Positions 1 through 8,719 of a stretch of 64,000 nucleotides of DNA are shown here, in pieces. A program made the translations under genes and the position numbers. The number at the start of each line of letters is the position of its first letter. Position 1 is the stretch's first letter. The stretch covers positions 1-64,000 of the forward strand of contig OY978105.1 in the NCBI GenBank assembly GCA_963854735.1, read 5' to 3'. The stretch comes from Marvania coccoides. Lineage: Eukaryota > Chlorophyta > Trebouxiophyceae > Chlorellales > Chlorellaceae. Under the pieces are notes generated by a model. It had not been told where the DNA came from. It saw nothing but the letters and a program-made list of their open reading frames with translations, and did not search any database.

Positions 1-346
1 CCCTAAACCCTAAACCCTAAACCCTAAACCCTAAACCCTAAACCCTAAACCCTAAACCCTAAACCCTAAACCCTAAACCCTAAACCCTAAACCCTAAACC
101 CTAAACCCTAAACCCTAAACCCTAAACCCTAAACCCTAAACCCTAAAACCTAAACCCTAAACCCTAAACCCTAAACCCTAAACCCTAAACCCTAAACCCT
201 AAACCCTAAAACCTAAAACCTAAAACCTAAACCCTAAACCCTAAACCCTAACCTAAAACCCTAAACCCTAAAACCTAAACCCTAAAACCTAAACCCTAAA
301 CCCTAAAACCCTAAAACCCTAAACCCTAAACCCTAAAACCCTAAAC
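1..346. repeat. Left telomere, CCCTAAA repeats
   Basis: Tandem CCCTAAA runs from base 1, perfect for roughly the first 145 bases. Further in, variant units (CCCTAAAA, CCTAAAA, CCTAACC) become common, the usual pattern at the inner edge of a telomere. The C-rich strand is on the + strand at the left end, as expected for a true chromosome terminus. This is the Arabidopsis-type repeat, known also from Chlorella-like algae. Confidence 0.98.
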
Positions 347-400
347 ATAAACGTTTATATCTCCATTGCTAATCTGTTATCTTGTATTTGATATATACAG

Positions 401-659
401 GGAAATCGAGACGGCGTTTTTCTCGACAGCTACTCAGTGGGTCCAGCAGGCGATGGCGCTGCTCATTGTGGATTTCATGCAGAAAGCCCACAAGCAGAAC
501 GAGCGCAGCAACGAGGGCGAAGAGCGGCATATGAAGTTTGATATTGATTATGTGGGCGCAGAGGACGATGAGGAGGAGGATATTGCCCTTGTTCATATCG
601 AGGAAGAATACGATGGCGAAGAGGAGGCGGCTCAGGAGTCGGAGAATGGGAGGCATTAA
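401..659 (+). pseudogene. 3' end of an unknown gene, cut off at the telomere
   Basis: An open frame of about 85 codons follows a good 3' splice site (ATATATACAG ending at 400) and stops at 657-659. The protein has an amphipathic stretch (about residues 1-30, including TATQWVQQAMALLIVDFMQK) and then a strongly acidic C-terminus rich in D and E. No family is recognised. The telomere repeats end only about 55 bases upstream, so any earlier exons are missing. The likely reading is the last exon of a gene whose front was lost when the chromosome end was healed. It could also be an accidental open frame: the opposite strand is open over almost the same span. Confidence 0.4.
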
Positions 660-980
660 TTAATTTGTGCTTTGTGGTAGATAATTTGCGAAATGTTCGA
701 AATAAATGTACATTATAATTGAAAATAAAGAGTATACCAGCGAAACAAATCTCGACATTTAAATTGAAAGCGTTCCCTCTAGCTCAATTAATAATAATAA
801 TAATAATAAAACACATACAGCCGATTTGCCAATTTGCTTTAATAAGATCAAATCGCTCTGCACGCTGCGAGTCGATGAGAATAAAACTCCAAGGGGATGT
901 ACTGTAATTAAATAAATATATATATGATCACGATAAGAATATTAAACAAATTAACAATAATCTTGGTAAGAAAGAAGAAA
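660..980. other. AT-rich subtelomeric spacer
   Basis: This stretch is AT-rich and contains a short (AAT)n run near 791-808. No convincing gene, splice site pair or RNA is seen. It ends abruptly where the GC-rich 650-base unit begins at 981. Confidence 0.6.
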
Positions 981-1630
981 TTGTGTTTTTTCAGCTCAAC
1001 AAAGGGGGGCAGCCAGTGGCCTGCCACACCCGCGAAACGTATATTCTCACCGGCCGCTGCCGCGCATTACCTTGGTGAGACCATTTGGGGGGCAGCCACG
1101 CCGCGGGGCCGCGCAAACGCCCGGCCAGCGGGTCCGGGAGCCATCTGGGCAGCACCACTCCCGCCGCGCACTCCACAGCCCTCACCACCCCCCAGCGCCA
1201 AGCTTCACCCCCATCTACGGCTGCAGGCCGGCCCGCGACGCGCGTGGCCACCGCCCGCGGCCCGTCGGCCCACGCCGCGCACCGCCGTCGAGCCCCCAGC
1301 AAGGGGAGTCCTCCTTGGGGGGGGCGGGGAAAACTGGGGAGCTGGAGGGGCCTGCGCCTCGCCCTCCTGCGCAAATCCGACGGACCCAAGTGGTGCATTA
1401 CCTTGGTTTGGGCGAGTACGAGGGCCGGGGAGCGACAGCGGCTCGGCGACATACCTCCAGCGGCCTGGGAGGCATCTGGGCAGAGCCCCCCCCCCGCCGC
1501 CAGCCCCTCCACTCTAAGGCATCCCGCGGCCCGGGAGACGCCTGCGGGGCAACGCTCGCTCGCCCACGGCCATACCCATCACCCCCGAGGGCTGTCCCGC
1601 CCACAATGCAGGCGCTGCGGCGCCTCGCCC
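981..1630. repeat. GC-rich subtelomeric unit, copy 1
   Basis: A 650-base, very GC-rich segment is repeated almost base for base at 1775-2424 (offset 794), with only isolated substitutions. Long open frames exist on both strands (for example 991-1512 minus and 1085-1756 plus), but base bias alone explains them and no domain is recognised. It has weak internal repetition: CATCTGGGCAG and ATTACCTTGGT each occur twice. A 129-base part (1079-1208) recurs at 9607-9735. Confidence 0.85.
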
Positions 1631-1774
1631 GAGAAAGATGCGATCAAGTCGAGTCGATCGTCAGGAGCGCATGTTCCTGCCACCAGAAGGAAGTGGTCCA
1701 CGAGTGGGGCATCCCGTTTTAATGCTAAACGCCGCGAACAAATGAAGTCACACTAAAAAATGCGTGCTCAGCCC

Positions 1775-2424
1775 TTGTGTTTTTTCAGCTCAACAAAGGG
1801 GGGCAGCCAGTGGCCTGCCACACCCGCGAAACGTATATTCTCACCGGCCGCTGCCGCGCATTACCTTGGTGAGACCATTTGGGGGGCAGCCACGCCGCGG
1901 GGCCGCGCAAACGCCCGGCCAGCGGGTCCGGGAGCCATCTGGGCAGCACCACTCCCGCCGCGCACTCCACAGCCCTCACCACCCCCCAGCGCCATGCTTC
2001 ACCCCCATCTACGGCTGCAGGCCGGCCCGCGACGCGCGTGGCCACCGCCCGCGGCCCGTCGGCCCACGCCGCGCACCGCCGTCGAGCCCCCAGCAAGGGG
2101 AGTCCTCCTTGGGGGGGGCGGGGAAAACTGGGGAGCTGGAGGGGCCTGCGCCTCGCCCTCCTGCGCAAATCCGACGGACCCAAGTGGTGCATTACCTTGG
2201 TTTGGGCGAGTACGAGGGCCGGGGAGCGACAGCGGCTCGGCGACATACCTCCAGCGGCCTGGGAGGCATCTGGGCAGAGCCCCCCCCCCGCCGCCAGCCC
2301 CTCCACTCTAAGGCATCCCGCGGCCCGGGAGACGCCTGCGGGGCAACGCTCGCTCGCCCACGGCCATATCCATCACCCCCGAGGGCTGTCCCGCCCACAA
2401 TGCAGGCGCTGCGGCGCCTCGCCT
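1775..2424. repeat. GC-rich subtelomeric unit, copy 2
   Basis: This is the second copy of the unit at 981-1630. Both copies start with TTGTGTTTTTTCAGCTCAAC and end in GGCGCCTCGCC. The copies are separated by 144 bases of unrelated sequence (1631-1774). Copy 2 runs almost directly into the AT-rich tail repeat at 2438, whereas copy 1 does not. This suggests a unit-plus-tail element with the unit duplicated. Confidence 0.85.
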
Positions 2425-2437
2425 GAAAAGATGCCGG

Positions 2438-2755
2438 TTGTCAGGTGGAGGCACATTTGATTAACTTTTTGCTTGAAGGCACAGTTGATTAACTGTGTTT
2501 AAACGTTTACAAGTATTACGCAGGTTTAATGTGAAAACATCGTCAAATTTGTCCCCGCCTTGGCGATGCTCAGAGTTGGCATCATTCGCGGGATGGGTGA
2601 GACAAAAAAAATGAACCAGTATTTACTGGCTGCATATTTGGAATGTATGCATCAACGCGATCTCAAAACTGTGTTCGTTTGCTGGAAACGACCAAAATTT
2701 CGACTCCTAAACCCCCCTAAACCTTTCGGAGAGAGGGCCGAGTCCTATGTAGAGG
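2438..2755. repeat. AT-rich tail repeat, copy 1
   Basis: This 318-base stretch is clearly homologous to 9741-10032. Shared blocks include GTTGTCAGGTGGAGGCAC, GCTGCATATTTGGAATGTATGC and the final GAGGGCCGAGTCCTATGTAGAGG-type end. Copy 1 has an extra internal duplication of the GGCACATTTGATTAAC motif. Near its right end is a telomere-like CCTAAACCCCCCTAAACC. Homology stops sharply at 2755, exactly where a broken GT2 gene begins on the minus strand. Confidence 0.8.
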
Positions 2756-3682
2756 AGGCTTGGTATGGGCCGTAGTAGTGGGCTTCCAGCCAGGTGCGGG
2801 CGCGGCCGATCCACGACTTGTTGACGAAGTTGATGGACGGGAAAGCCATGTAGCCAACTTCATCGTTGTAAAATCCGGCGATGCTAGAGGAGATGTAATT
2901 GCGGGTGGGCGCGTGGTCAGAGTCAAATTGGTAGCAAATGTCGTACAAGCTGCAGTTGTGGGAGAGGAAGTAAAATAAATTTACGCCGTTAAGTTAGGTA
3001 GGAAAAGACATGCAATCAAATAGTTTAAAAACCAAAGAATAGAACTTACTCGTAGCCGTAGGTGTCGTAAAAGTAGGCCAGATTTCCTTCCTGCATAGTC
3101 GAATTCGTTATAGCTCTTTCCTTTCTTTATGAGCATCTCCCCCCCCAAATGCCTTACCTTGCACCTGGTCCTGCGGGGCCATTCCTTCTGGTGGTAGCTC
3201 TGCACTCCGTTCCTGCTGCAGATTCTCACACCGTGCTCAGCGCACCACGCCTCCATGTCGGCGACAGGTGCCTCATCAGCCAGCCAGACATCATAGGGAT
3301 CCTCGTAGTCTTGGTCCAGCATGCTCCTCAGCGTGTCGCACAGCAGCTCCAAAGGCTCAGATGGGGTTTTCGTAACGATCATCGCGATGCGGAAGTGCGT
3401 CCGTTTGCGTGTACAGGTCAGCTTGCTCACGCGTGGGAACAGCCACAGCGTCCAGCAGTGAAAGACCTGATCCAACGACAGCAGGATGCCAAACATGATG
3501 AACATGGAGTTTTGGGGTTCCAGATTGTTTGCAATCACAAAAAAAAACCACACCCAAAAATAAACGTAAGCGGCGACGGTGAAGGCCAGAGTGAGGCGAG
3601 AGATGAGTTTATCAAAGGGCGAGATGCACGACTTGACTGCATTGCGAGTCGTGAGCCACCTGCATTCGATTCCGGGGTTCAT
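2745..3682 (-). pseudogene. Truncated GT2 (cellulose-synthase-like) glycosyltransferase
   Basis: Three exons on the minus strand join in phase (3682-3158, 3090-3050, 2949-2745) to give 256 residues. Two hydrophobic segments (about residues 30-80) precede a family 2 glycosyltransferase domain. The first nucleotide-binding Asp lies in PYDVWLADEAP, and the DxD-type motif is DSDHAPT in exon 3. A GFYNDEVGYM stretch typical of processive synthases and a YYGPYQ stretch follow. The reading then runs into the AT-rich repeat at 2755 and stops at a TAG inside that repeat. The QxxRW motif and the C-terminal membrane helices are missing, so the enzyme should be inactive. Start codon 3682 is the first ATG of the frame; earlier exons may lie upstream, for example in the open frame 4231-4430. 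Confidence 0.75.
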
Positions 3683-4196
3683 GATTTCAAGATTTAATTG
3701 GCGGCAAAAAATTCTATTTTGAGGGGTAGCATGCTAAGCCGCTAGGAGCAGCATAAACCTACAGATTGTGTGCTCTGCTCGCCTGAGGGGACTCGGCGTC
3801 CATTGAGGGGGGAAGAGTAGCGTGGTTGTTGGATGGGCCAGAGAGATTTCAACCGATCAAAGAATCGTGGCTGCCCCAACGGTCAGGCTCAGGTTTGACT
3901 TGATGTGCGTGCGGGGGTGCTTGAAACACAATTTGGTATTCGAATCGGTTCTCCAAACTGAAGTTGAAGCTTAAATAAACCCTGTAATGTACGTATGTAT
4001 GTATACTTGGAAGCGCCGGTTTGGTGGCGGGCACTCCTTCAATCTGAAATTTTCGATCTTGATTTCGATCTTTATTATAATCGGAGAGGGAAAGCGGGAG
4101 GTGCCGTGCCTTGCGTGCTGTTTGTATTGCACTTATAGTATTGCACTTTTGTATTGCACTTTTTGGTATTGTATTTTGAAAAATCTTGAAACCTTG

Positions 4197-4231
4197 AAGG
4201 TTTAAGGTTTAAGGTTTAAGGTTTAAGGTTT
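4197..4231. repeat. Interstitial telomere-variant repeat (AAGGTTT)5
   Basis: Five perfect tandem units of AAGGTTT lie here, one base different from the telomere unit read in the G-rich sense (TTTAGGG versus TTTAAGG). The G-rich strand is on +, opposite to the terminal telomere. Confidence 0.85.
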
Positions 4232-4744
4232 TACAGAGGGTCAACGTCTCCTACCGAGGTTTTGCTCCGTTTTGCTCCTATAGAGATCCGCAAGGCGACG
4301 TGCCACAAACCCCACCACAGTAGAAAAATCAAGTTGTGTACTGCAGCCAGTTGATCGCGCGCGTCGAAGACAGCAATCATCTGCGTATGAAACTCGCCAA
4401 CAAATAAGCAGAGGTTAAGAGCCCAAGCTTGGCACATGCCAGCCCAAGCGGTGTGTTGGTGGGTGGGGGGCGGGAGGGGGGAGCATCTTGAATCTGTGTA
4501 TGTGTGCCCCCAACGAGGGGTTGGGAGTGCGCTATTTAATCGAAATTTGTTTGATAAACAGTAAAGCAGTATTGCAAACATAGTTGAATCTTATTATCTT
4601 GCCATTTCTTGAGCTGCCTTGAACAATTCCTCGCGGGTCCTCAGCGGGTATTAAATTCCTGCGTTGTTTAATAAATCGTCAAAAATGTACATATCCCCCA
4701 TTTTCTCGTCTTTACGCCCCAAACGGCAACTAACGCTTAACCTT

Positions 4745-4851
4745 TTGTAACATTGCAGCGGGGTGGATTTACCACTAGCTAGCCTATAGGCAAGCGAATC
4801 ACTCCACGCTCGTAATAGAGTGACCAACTCTATTAGTAGTGTGCGTTACAA
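4745..4851. repeat. Short inverted-repeat (hairpin) segment
   Basis: Terminal inverted copies TTGTAAC (4745-4751) and GTTACAA (4845-4851) flank about 93 bases. Inside, GGGGTGGATT and AATCACTCC can pair imperfectly, and TAATAGAGT (4813-4821) pairs perfectly with ACTCTATTA (4827-4835). The whole segment folds as an extended imperfect hairpin, as in a very small MITE-like element or a structured RNA. It has no tRNA-like features. Confidence 0.4.
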
Positions 4852-5020
4852 GATGGAGTTATCGAAATATTAATCAATCATTAATCATTGTGTGCCTCAA
4901 GGGGAAGGAGGCAAGTCATGAATGGAAGGGAAAAGGCGGGAAGGTAGAGTGGAAAGGAAGAAATCTTTGAGTTTGACTAAAATGGGGGATAGATGACACA
5001 ACTAAGGATATTGGAATCAT

Positions 5021-7736
5021 TTAAAGAAAGCTGATCAAGGTAATAAATAATAGCAGTATTAAGGGCGGAGGGGAGGCTTGTGCTGTTGCAACGCTCTTGT
5101 ACGCCTTTCCAACAGGAGAAATTGTGCCACTCCCCTGATAAAGATGCGATGTCGAGCCTTCACGGTATGGGTACATATCGAAGAAGGCGTAACGCTCGAC
5201 AAACGCCAGCGAGTTCATCATCTCAGCGGCTAACTTGACGAATTCGCTTTGTTTTGCAAAAGATGGATAAAATGCAGGCTGAGGAAACCATCTGGTGAGA
5301 GCCCACTCCTGCGGGAAGAAAACGAAAAAATGCCATGCAGACAGCAAAGAGATTCGAGCGTTGTAAATCATTTCACCCCGCGCATGGCACAGGTTTAAGG
5401 TGGTGATGAAAATCGTCCTCACCGTGATCCAAAGAGGCTTCTGAAATTTTTCATACACGCGCTCCAGGTAGTCTTTCATCTCCACAACGGCCCAAAACGG
5501 CTCTCGCCATTTTGTAGGATCTTCCACGTAGTAGTGCACCGCGATAAAATCCACGCGCAGCTCCATTTCTACCACGCCCATTTGCCAGAATTCTCCAAAC
5601 CAGCGGCTCTCCAGAGGCTTATCAGCGGTGGCAGGAGATCCAAGCCGCTTTCCAGTCGCCTCCAACAAGGGCCAGAGCTCCAACGCTCGTTCAACGCTCA
5701 TAAATGCTTGATCGCCTCTGTCAGGCTCGTTGAACCCCAGCATATTCTCGCCAGGCTCGGCCTTGGCCGCGGCGAGCTGCTCCGCCGTCGTGTCCATCTC
5801 ACTCCAGGCCATGGGCACGTGCTCAACGCCAGCAGGTGGGGTTATGTTAGCTTCAGCGGCGCTGGGTCGCCAAGTGTAGAACCAACTCACTCCAGAGTCT
5901 GCCAGGCACGCTTCCACGGTGGCATTATACCTTGGGGGGAAAAGGGACCGTGTTGTCAATTTGTGCATGGGGATGGGTTAAAATTTACATTGATTTTTTC
6001 TTTTATTTCAACGTACTGTGTGCCCACGCCCTTTTTAGTGGCATTGGCGAGAAGTTTCCTCGTGCTGGGCACCTGCAGAGCGCTGCCACCGTCGGCACTC
6101 TGCCCTAATTCCAGGGAGGCGAGAGAAACGCCCAGGTCCTGTGATAATAGAGTCAGGATGTATTTGTTAAGTTTGCAAGTGAAGCAGAAGGAGGAGAAGA
6201 GGCAGAAACAGTTTCAGAAGGGAAATCTTCCTTCTTAACCGGAGTAGAAGAGTTTTCGGAAGGAGAGAAAGCGTTGTCAGGTGGCTTGGGTGAAGAAGAA
6301 GGAGGAGAAGACGAAGCAGCATTTTCAGATGGAGATTCATCAGCAGCGCTGCAATCGCCGCAGTCCACAAGGTGGTAGCCCATCATCTGCTCCAAATACT
6401 CGCGGATGTACTGCTTCTTCAAGCAGCACCGCTGCCGCTGCTCGGGGTCGACAGCAGCCAGAGAAGCGTTGAGGTAAACGCTCCGAGCAAAGTGAGACTC
6501 CAGCGTATACGCTTTTGGGGTGTCGATTCTCCAGGGGCGGGCATCCTCTGTGACTGGTTTGATGACCTCGTTCATAGGGAGCGCCCACTTTGAGCCCAGG
6601 CGCTCCAGCCACTCGACTTGGTCTTCATCGGTCATCACTTGCTCATGCTGCAGGATTTCCAGCCCTGCGGCGACGAGAGAGAGATTCATCCAGTGCACGA
6701 TTTTTTGGTAGCGCGCATCCATAACGCTCCTGAATGGGAGGCCGGTGTAGTTGTCATTGACCTGCAAATGGCGGTGAAATACTAAATTGGAGAGCAATGG
6801 GCGCAGCTGCTAGTTTTATGTCATTTTGTGAACGTACTACAGGGCAGGCAAGCGTTGGGCGACGTTCTTTGGTGACGGGATCAACAGGTCTGGTGAAAAA
6901 TCTGCAACGAAAATATTTAGAGGACTGAGAGCGCTGTGGCTAGCCACTGCCATGCTGGCAAGGATGCTAGGGAGAAAGGATAATAACGCTTACGACGCTT
7001 CTAGAAATCCTTTCAGAGACGGTTTGTCGGCCCCCAGGTCCTTGCAGCAGTAGCAAGCCGTGTGCATGCTGTCGATCCAGTCCCATGGGTTCCTGACCAC
7101 CAGAAGAATCAGGGTTCGGGCAGCCTTGCGCTCGAGCCGGTCGTGCCAAGGCTGTGGAAAATGGTTGGGAGAAAAAGAGGTCGACTGGTATAATATTGGT
7201 GTTATTTTTGTCAAAGTGTTATTTTTGGCGTCAAACTTGCCTGGAAGAAGTGTTTGATCTGTGGCAGCCTTGCCTGAATGCTGAGATTGGTGTTGTCAAT
7301 GTTGAAGCGCAGAAGCGATTCCACAAAGTTGGTGCCGCTTTTAGAGAGGGAAATTTGGGATTTAGTAAAAGCGCAAAGCTGAGCGGCAGTCCACACAACT
7401 AAAAACGCCTAACCTGTTCCTCTCTCCCAAAATTGAAATCCGATTAACGACAATTCTGGAGTGTTTGGCTCTCTCCAGTTCCTTCCTAAGCTGAGAAATT
7501 TGCTGCTCTTCTAGCCGGGGATCGTCGGCTGCGTTGACTGCAACACCCTCTGCAGCGCTCGTGATGATGGATGAGCAGTTTTCATCAAAAAGGCGCATAT
7601 GCGAGGCATGCCACGCCCCAGCAAACGCCCCAGCAAACGCAATAAGAGCAATGCTGACATAAAAAAAAATCGAGGAAGCTGTGCAAGACACCTGAGTGCC
7701 CATGGCCATGTTGGGGGACGCCATTTCTTTTCGCAT
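5021..7736 (-). CDS. Type II membrane sulfotransferase fused to GH128-type glucanase
   Basis: Eight exons close in phase (7736-7449, 7378-7241, 7151-6994, 6901-6841, 6761-6240, 6138-6017, 5930-5423, 5308-5021), giving about 694 residues. One membrane anchor lies near residues 20-45 (SIFFYVSIALIAFAG), followed by a short coil. A sulfotransferase domain follows: the 5'-phosphosulfate loop is LSKSGTNFVESLL and the 3'-phosphate motif is RNPWDWIDSMH, so PAPS should be the donor. A Ser/Pro-rich linker leads into a GH128-like domain with WFYTWRPSAAE, MLGFNEPDRGD (acid/base Glu), VDFIAVHYY and PLWITEWALT (nucleophile Glu). The protein ends in a hydrophobic tail (LILLLFITLISFL) that could be a GPI signal or a second anchor. 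Exon 2 to 3 uses a GC donor. Likely site is the Golgi or cell surface, acting on a beta-1,3-glucan-like or sulfated wall glycan (inference). The join at 6240/6138 decides fusion versus two genes; without it the first frame stops at 6153. Confidence 0.7.
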
Positions 7737-8719
7737 TCATTCTATTTATTACTGGTTGTAGACCTATGCGAACACGCTTATGCCTATTTTTGGTCAAGAC
7801 TCTTCTGAGAAAGCTTCGGAAGCTCGCGGCAGGCTCAAGAGGCCTGGAGAGCTCGCTTTTGTTTTAAAAATAAGCGTTTAGTTACATAGAGATGTCTTTG
7901 AGAGCCTGCAACTGGGGTCCGGGCTTTTTAATTGAAACCTTCAAATAATAGTGCATGACATCTCCCACTGTTACTGCTGGTGGTTTCGTCGTTCCTGAAG
8001 CTCTCAAAATTTATATTGATTATCTTCCTATAGATAGTTATAAATCAGCTGATCCCCTGGAGAAGAGGATCTGTGACCATTGTGGTGATCTGTTTTCCAA
8101 ATTCGCCGCAAACCACTTCAATTCTCAGCGAAATGCCCCGGCGCTTTCGCCCCAAACCAACCGCCAGCTCTCTATTCCTCTTTATTTTACTTGTCCTCCT
8201 GCAGGAGCCATCCTTTCACAAATACGTTCGGCCATTTAATATTTATACTCGCTAGGGATAACGTCCCTTGCGAGTGATGCCAGGAACAACGGCAAGTTGA
8301 AGATGCGATGTTTAACTAACCGAAGGTGAGGTTGCGCATGCTCTGCCTCTACGACCGAAGAAGGCGCAAGGGGTGAATGGTGTTGTGTGTGTATTGTGTG
8401 TGTATTGCAGTATAGTCTTTTTAACTGTAGTATGTTCAGTGAATTGGCAGCCCCTTGTGAACGGCGTAGTGAATGTTTTCTGTGCATAAGTATGCTGTTT
8501 TACTTAGAATATTGAATGATTTGGCAACCAGCCCTGTGTGAATGACGGCCCACCAGAAAAGGATCGCGGCAAATCAAATCATTCATATTGAATTGAATCG
8601 CTCAGACCTTGGTATTCTCATCGACATCAAGTCGCTAGTCGCTTTATCTGCATCGGATTCTCGCCAACGACTTTTGTTCTTTGCTGTCAAACAATAATTC
8701 TCTTTGAAAATCAATAGGA
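7737..8719. other. Spacer between divergent genes
   Basis: This region contains the 5' flank of the sulfotransferase-glucanase gene (minus) and of the four-helix membrane protein gene (plus). The only candidate gene is the AT-rich frame at 7955-8239, listed separately. A (TGTG)-rich patch lies near 8381-8406. No RNA gene is recognised. Confidence 0.5.
7955..8239 (+). CDS. Small AT-rich open frame, unknown
   Basis: ATG at 7955 opens 94 codons to a stop at 8237-8239. The product contains an EKRICDHCGDLFSKF stretch with one CxxC pair. Codon use is AT-rich, unlike the GC-rich exons nearby. A 3' splice-like site (TTGTCCTCCTGCAG) occurs inside the frame near 8205, so it may instead be a gene fragment with an intron. 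No family is recognised. It may be an intruder, a relic or chance. Confidence 0.25.
   Translation: MTSPTVTAGGFVVPEALKIYIDYLPIDSYKSADPLEKRICDHCGDLFSKFAANHFNSQRNAPALSPQTNRQLSIPLYFTCPPAGAILSQIRSAI

Larger units (their letters stand above)
3683..5020. other. Spacer with possible stray exon
   Basis: This spacer separates the broken GT2 gene from the 3' end of the sulfotransferase-glucanase gene. A minus-strand open frame at 4231-4581 contains a hydrophobic stretch (FLLWWGLWHVALRISIG) and could be an upstream exon of the GT2 gene, but no splice chain could be closed. It also holds the TTTAAGG microsatellite at 4197 and the hairpin segment at 4745-4851, both listed separately. No RNA gene is recognised. 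Confidence 0.45.

Noticed and set aside
1085..1756. Long open frames on both strands of the GC-rich tandem units
   Set aside because: Very high GC with few stop codons on both strands explains them; no domain, no conserved start or splice signals.
4745..4851. tRNA gene in the hairpin segment
   Set aside because: Segment lacks a GGTTCGA-type T arm, a D arm and an acceptor stem of the right spacing.
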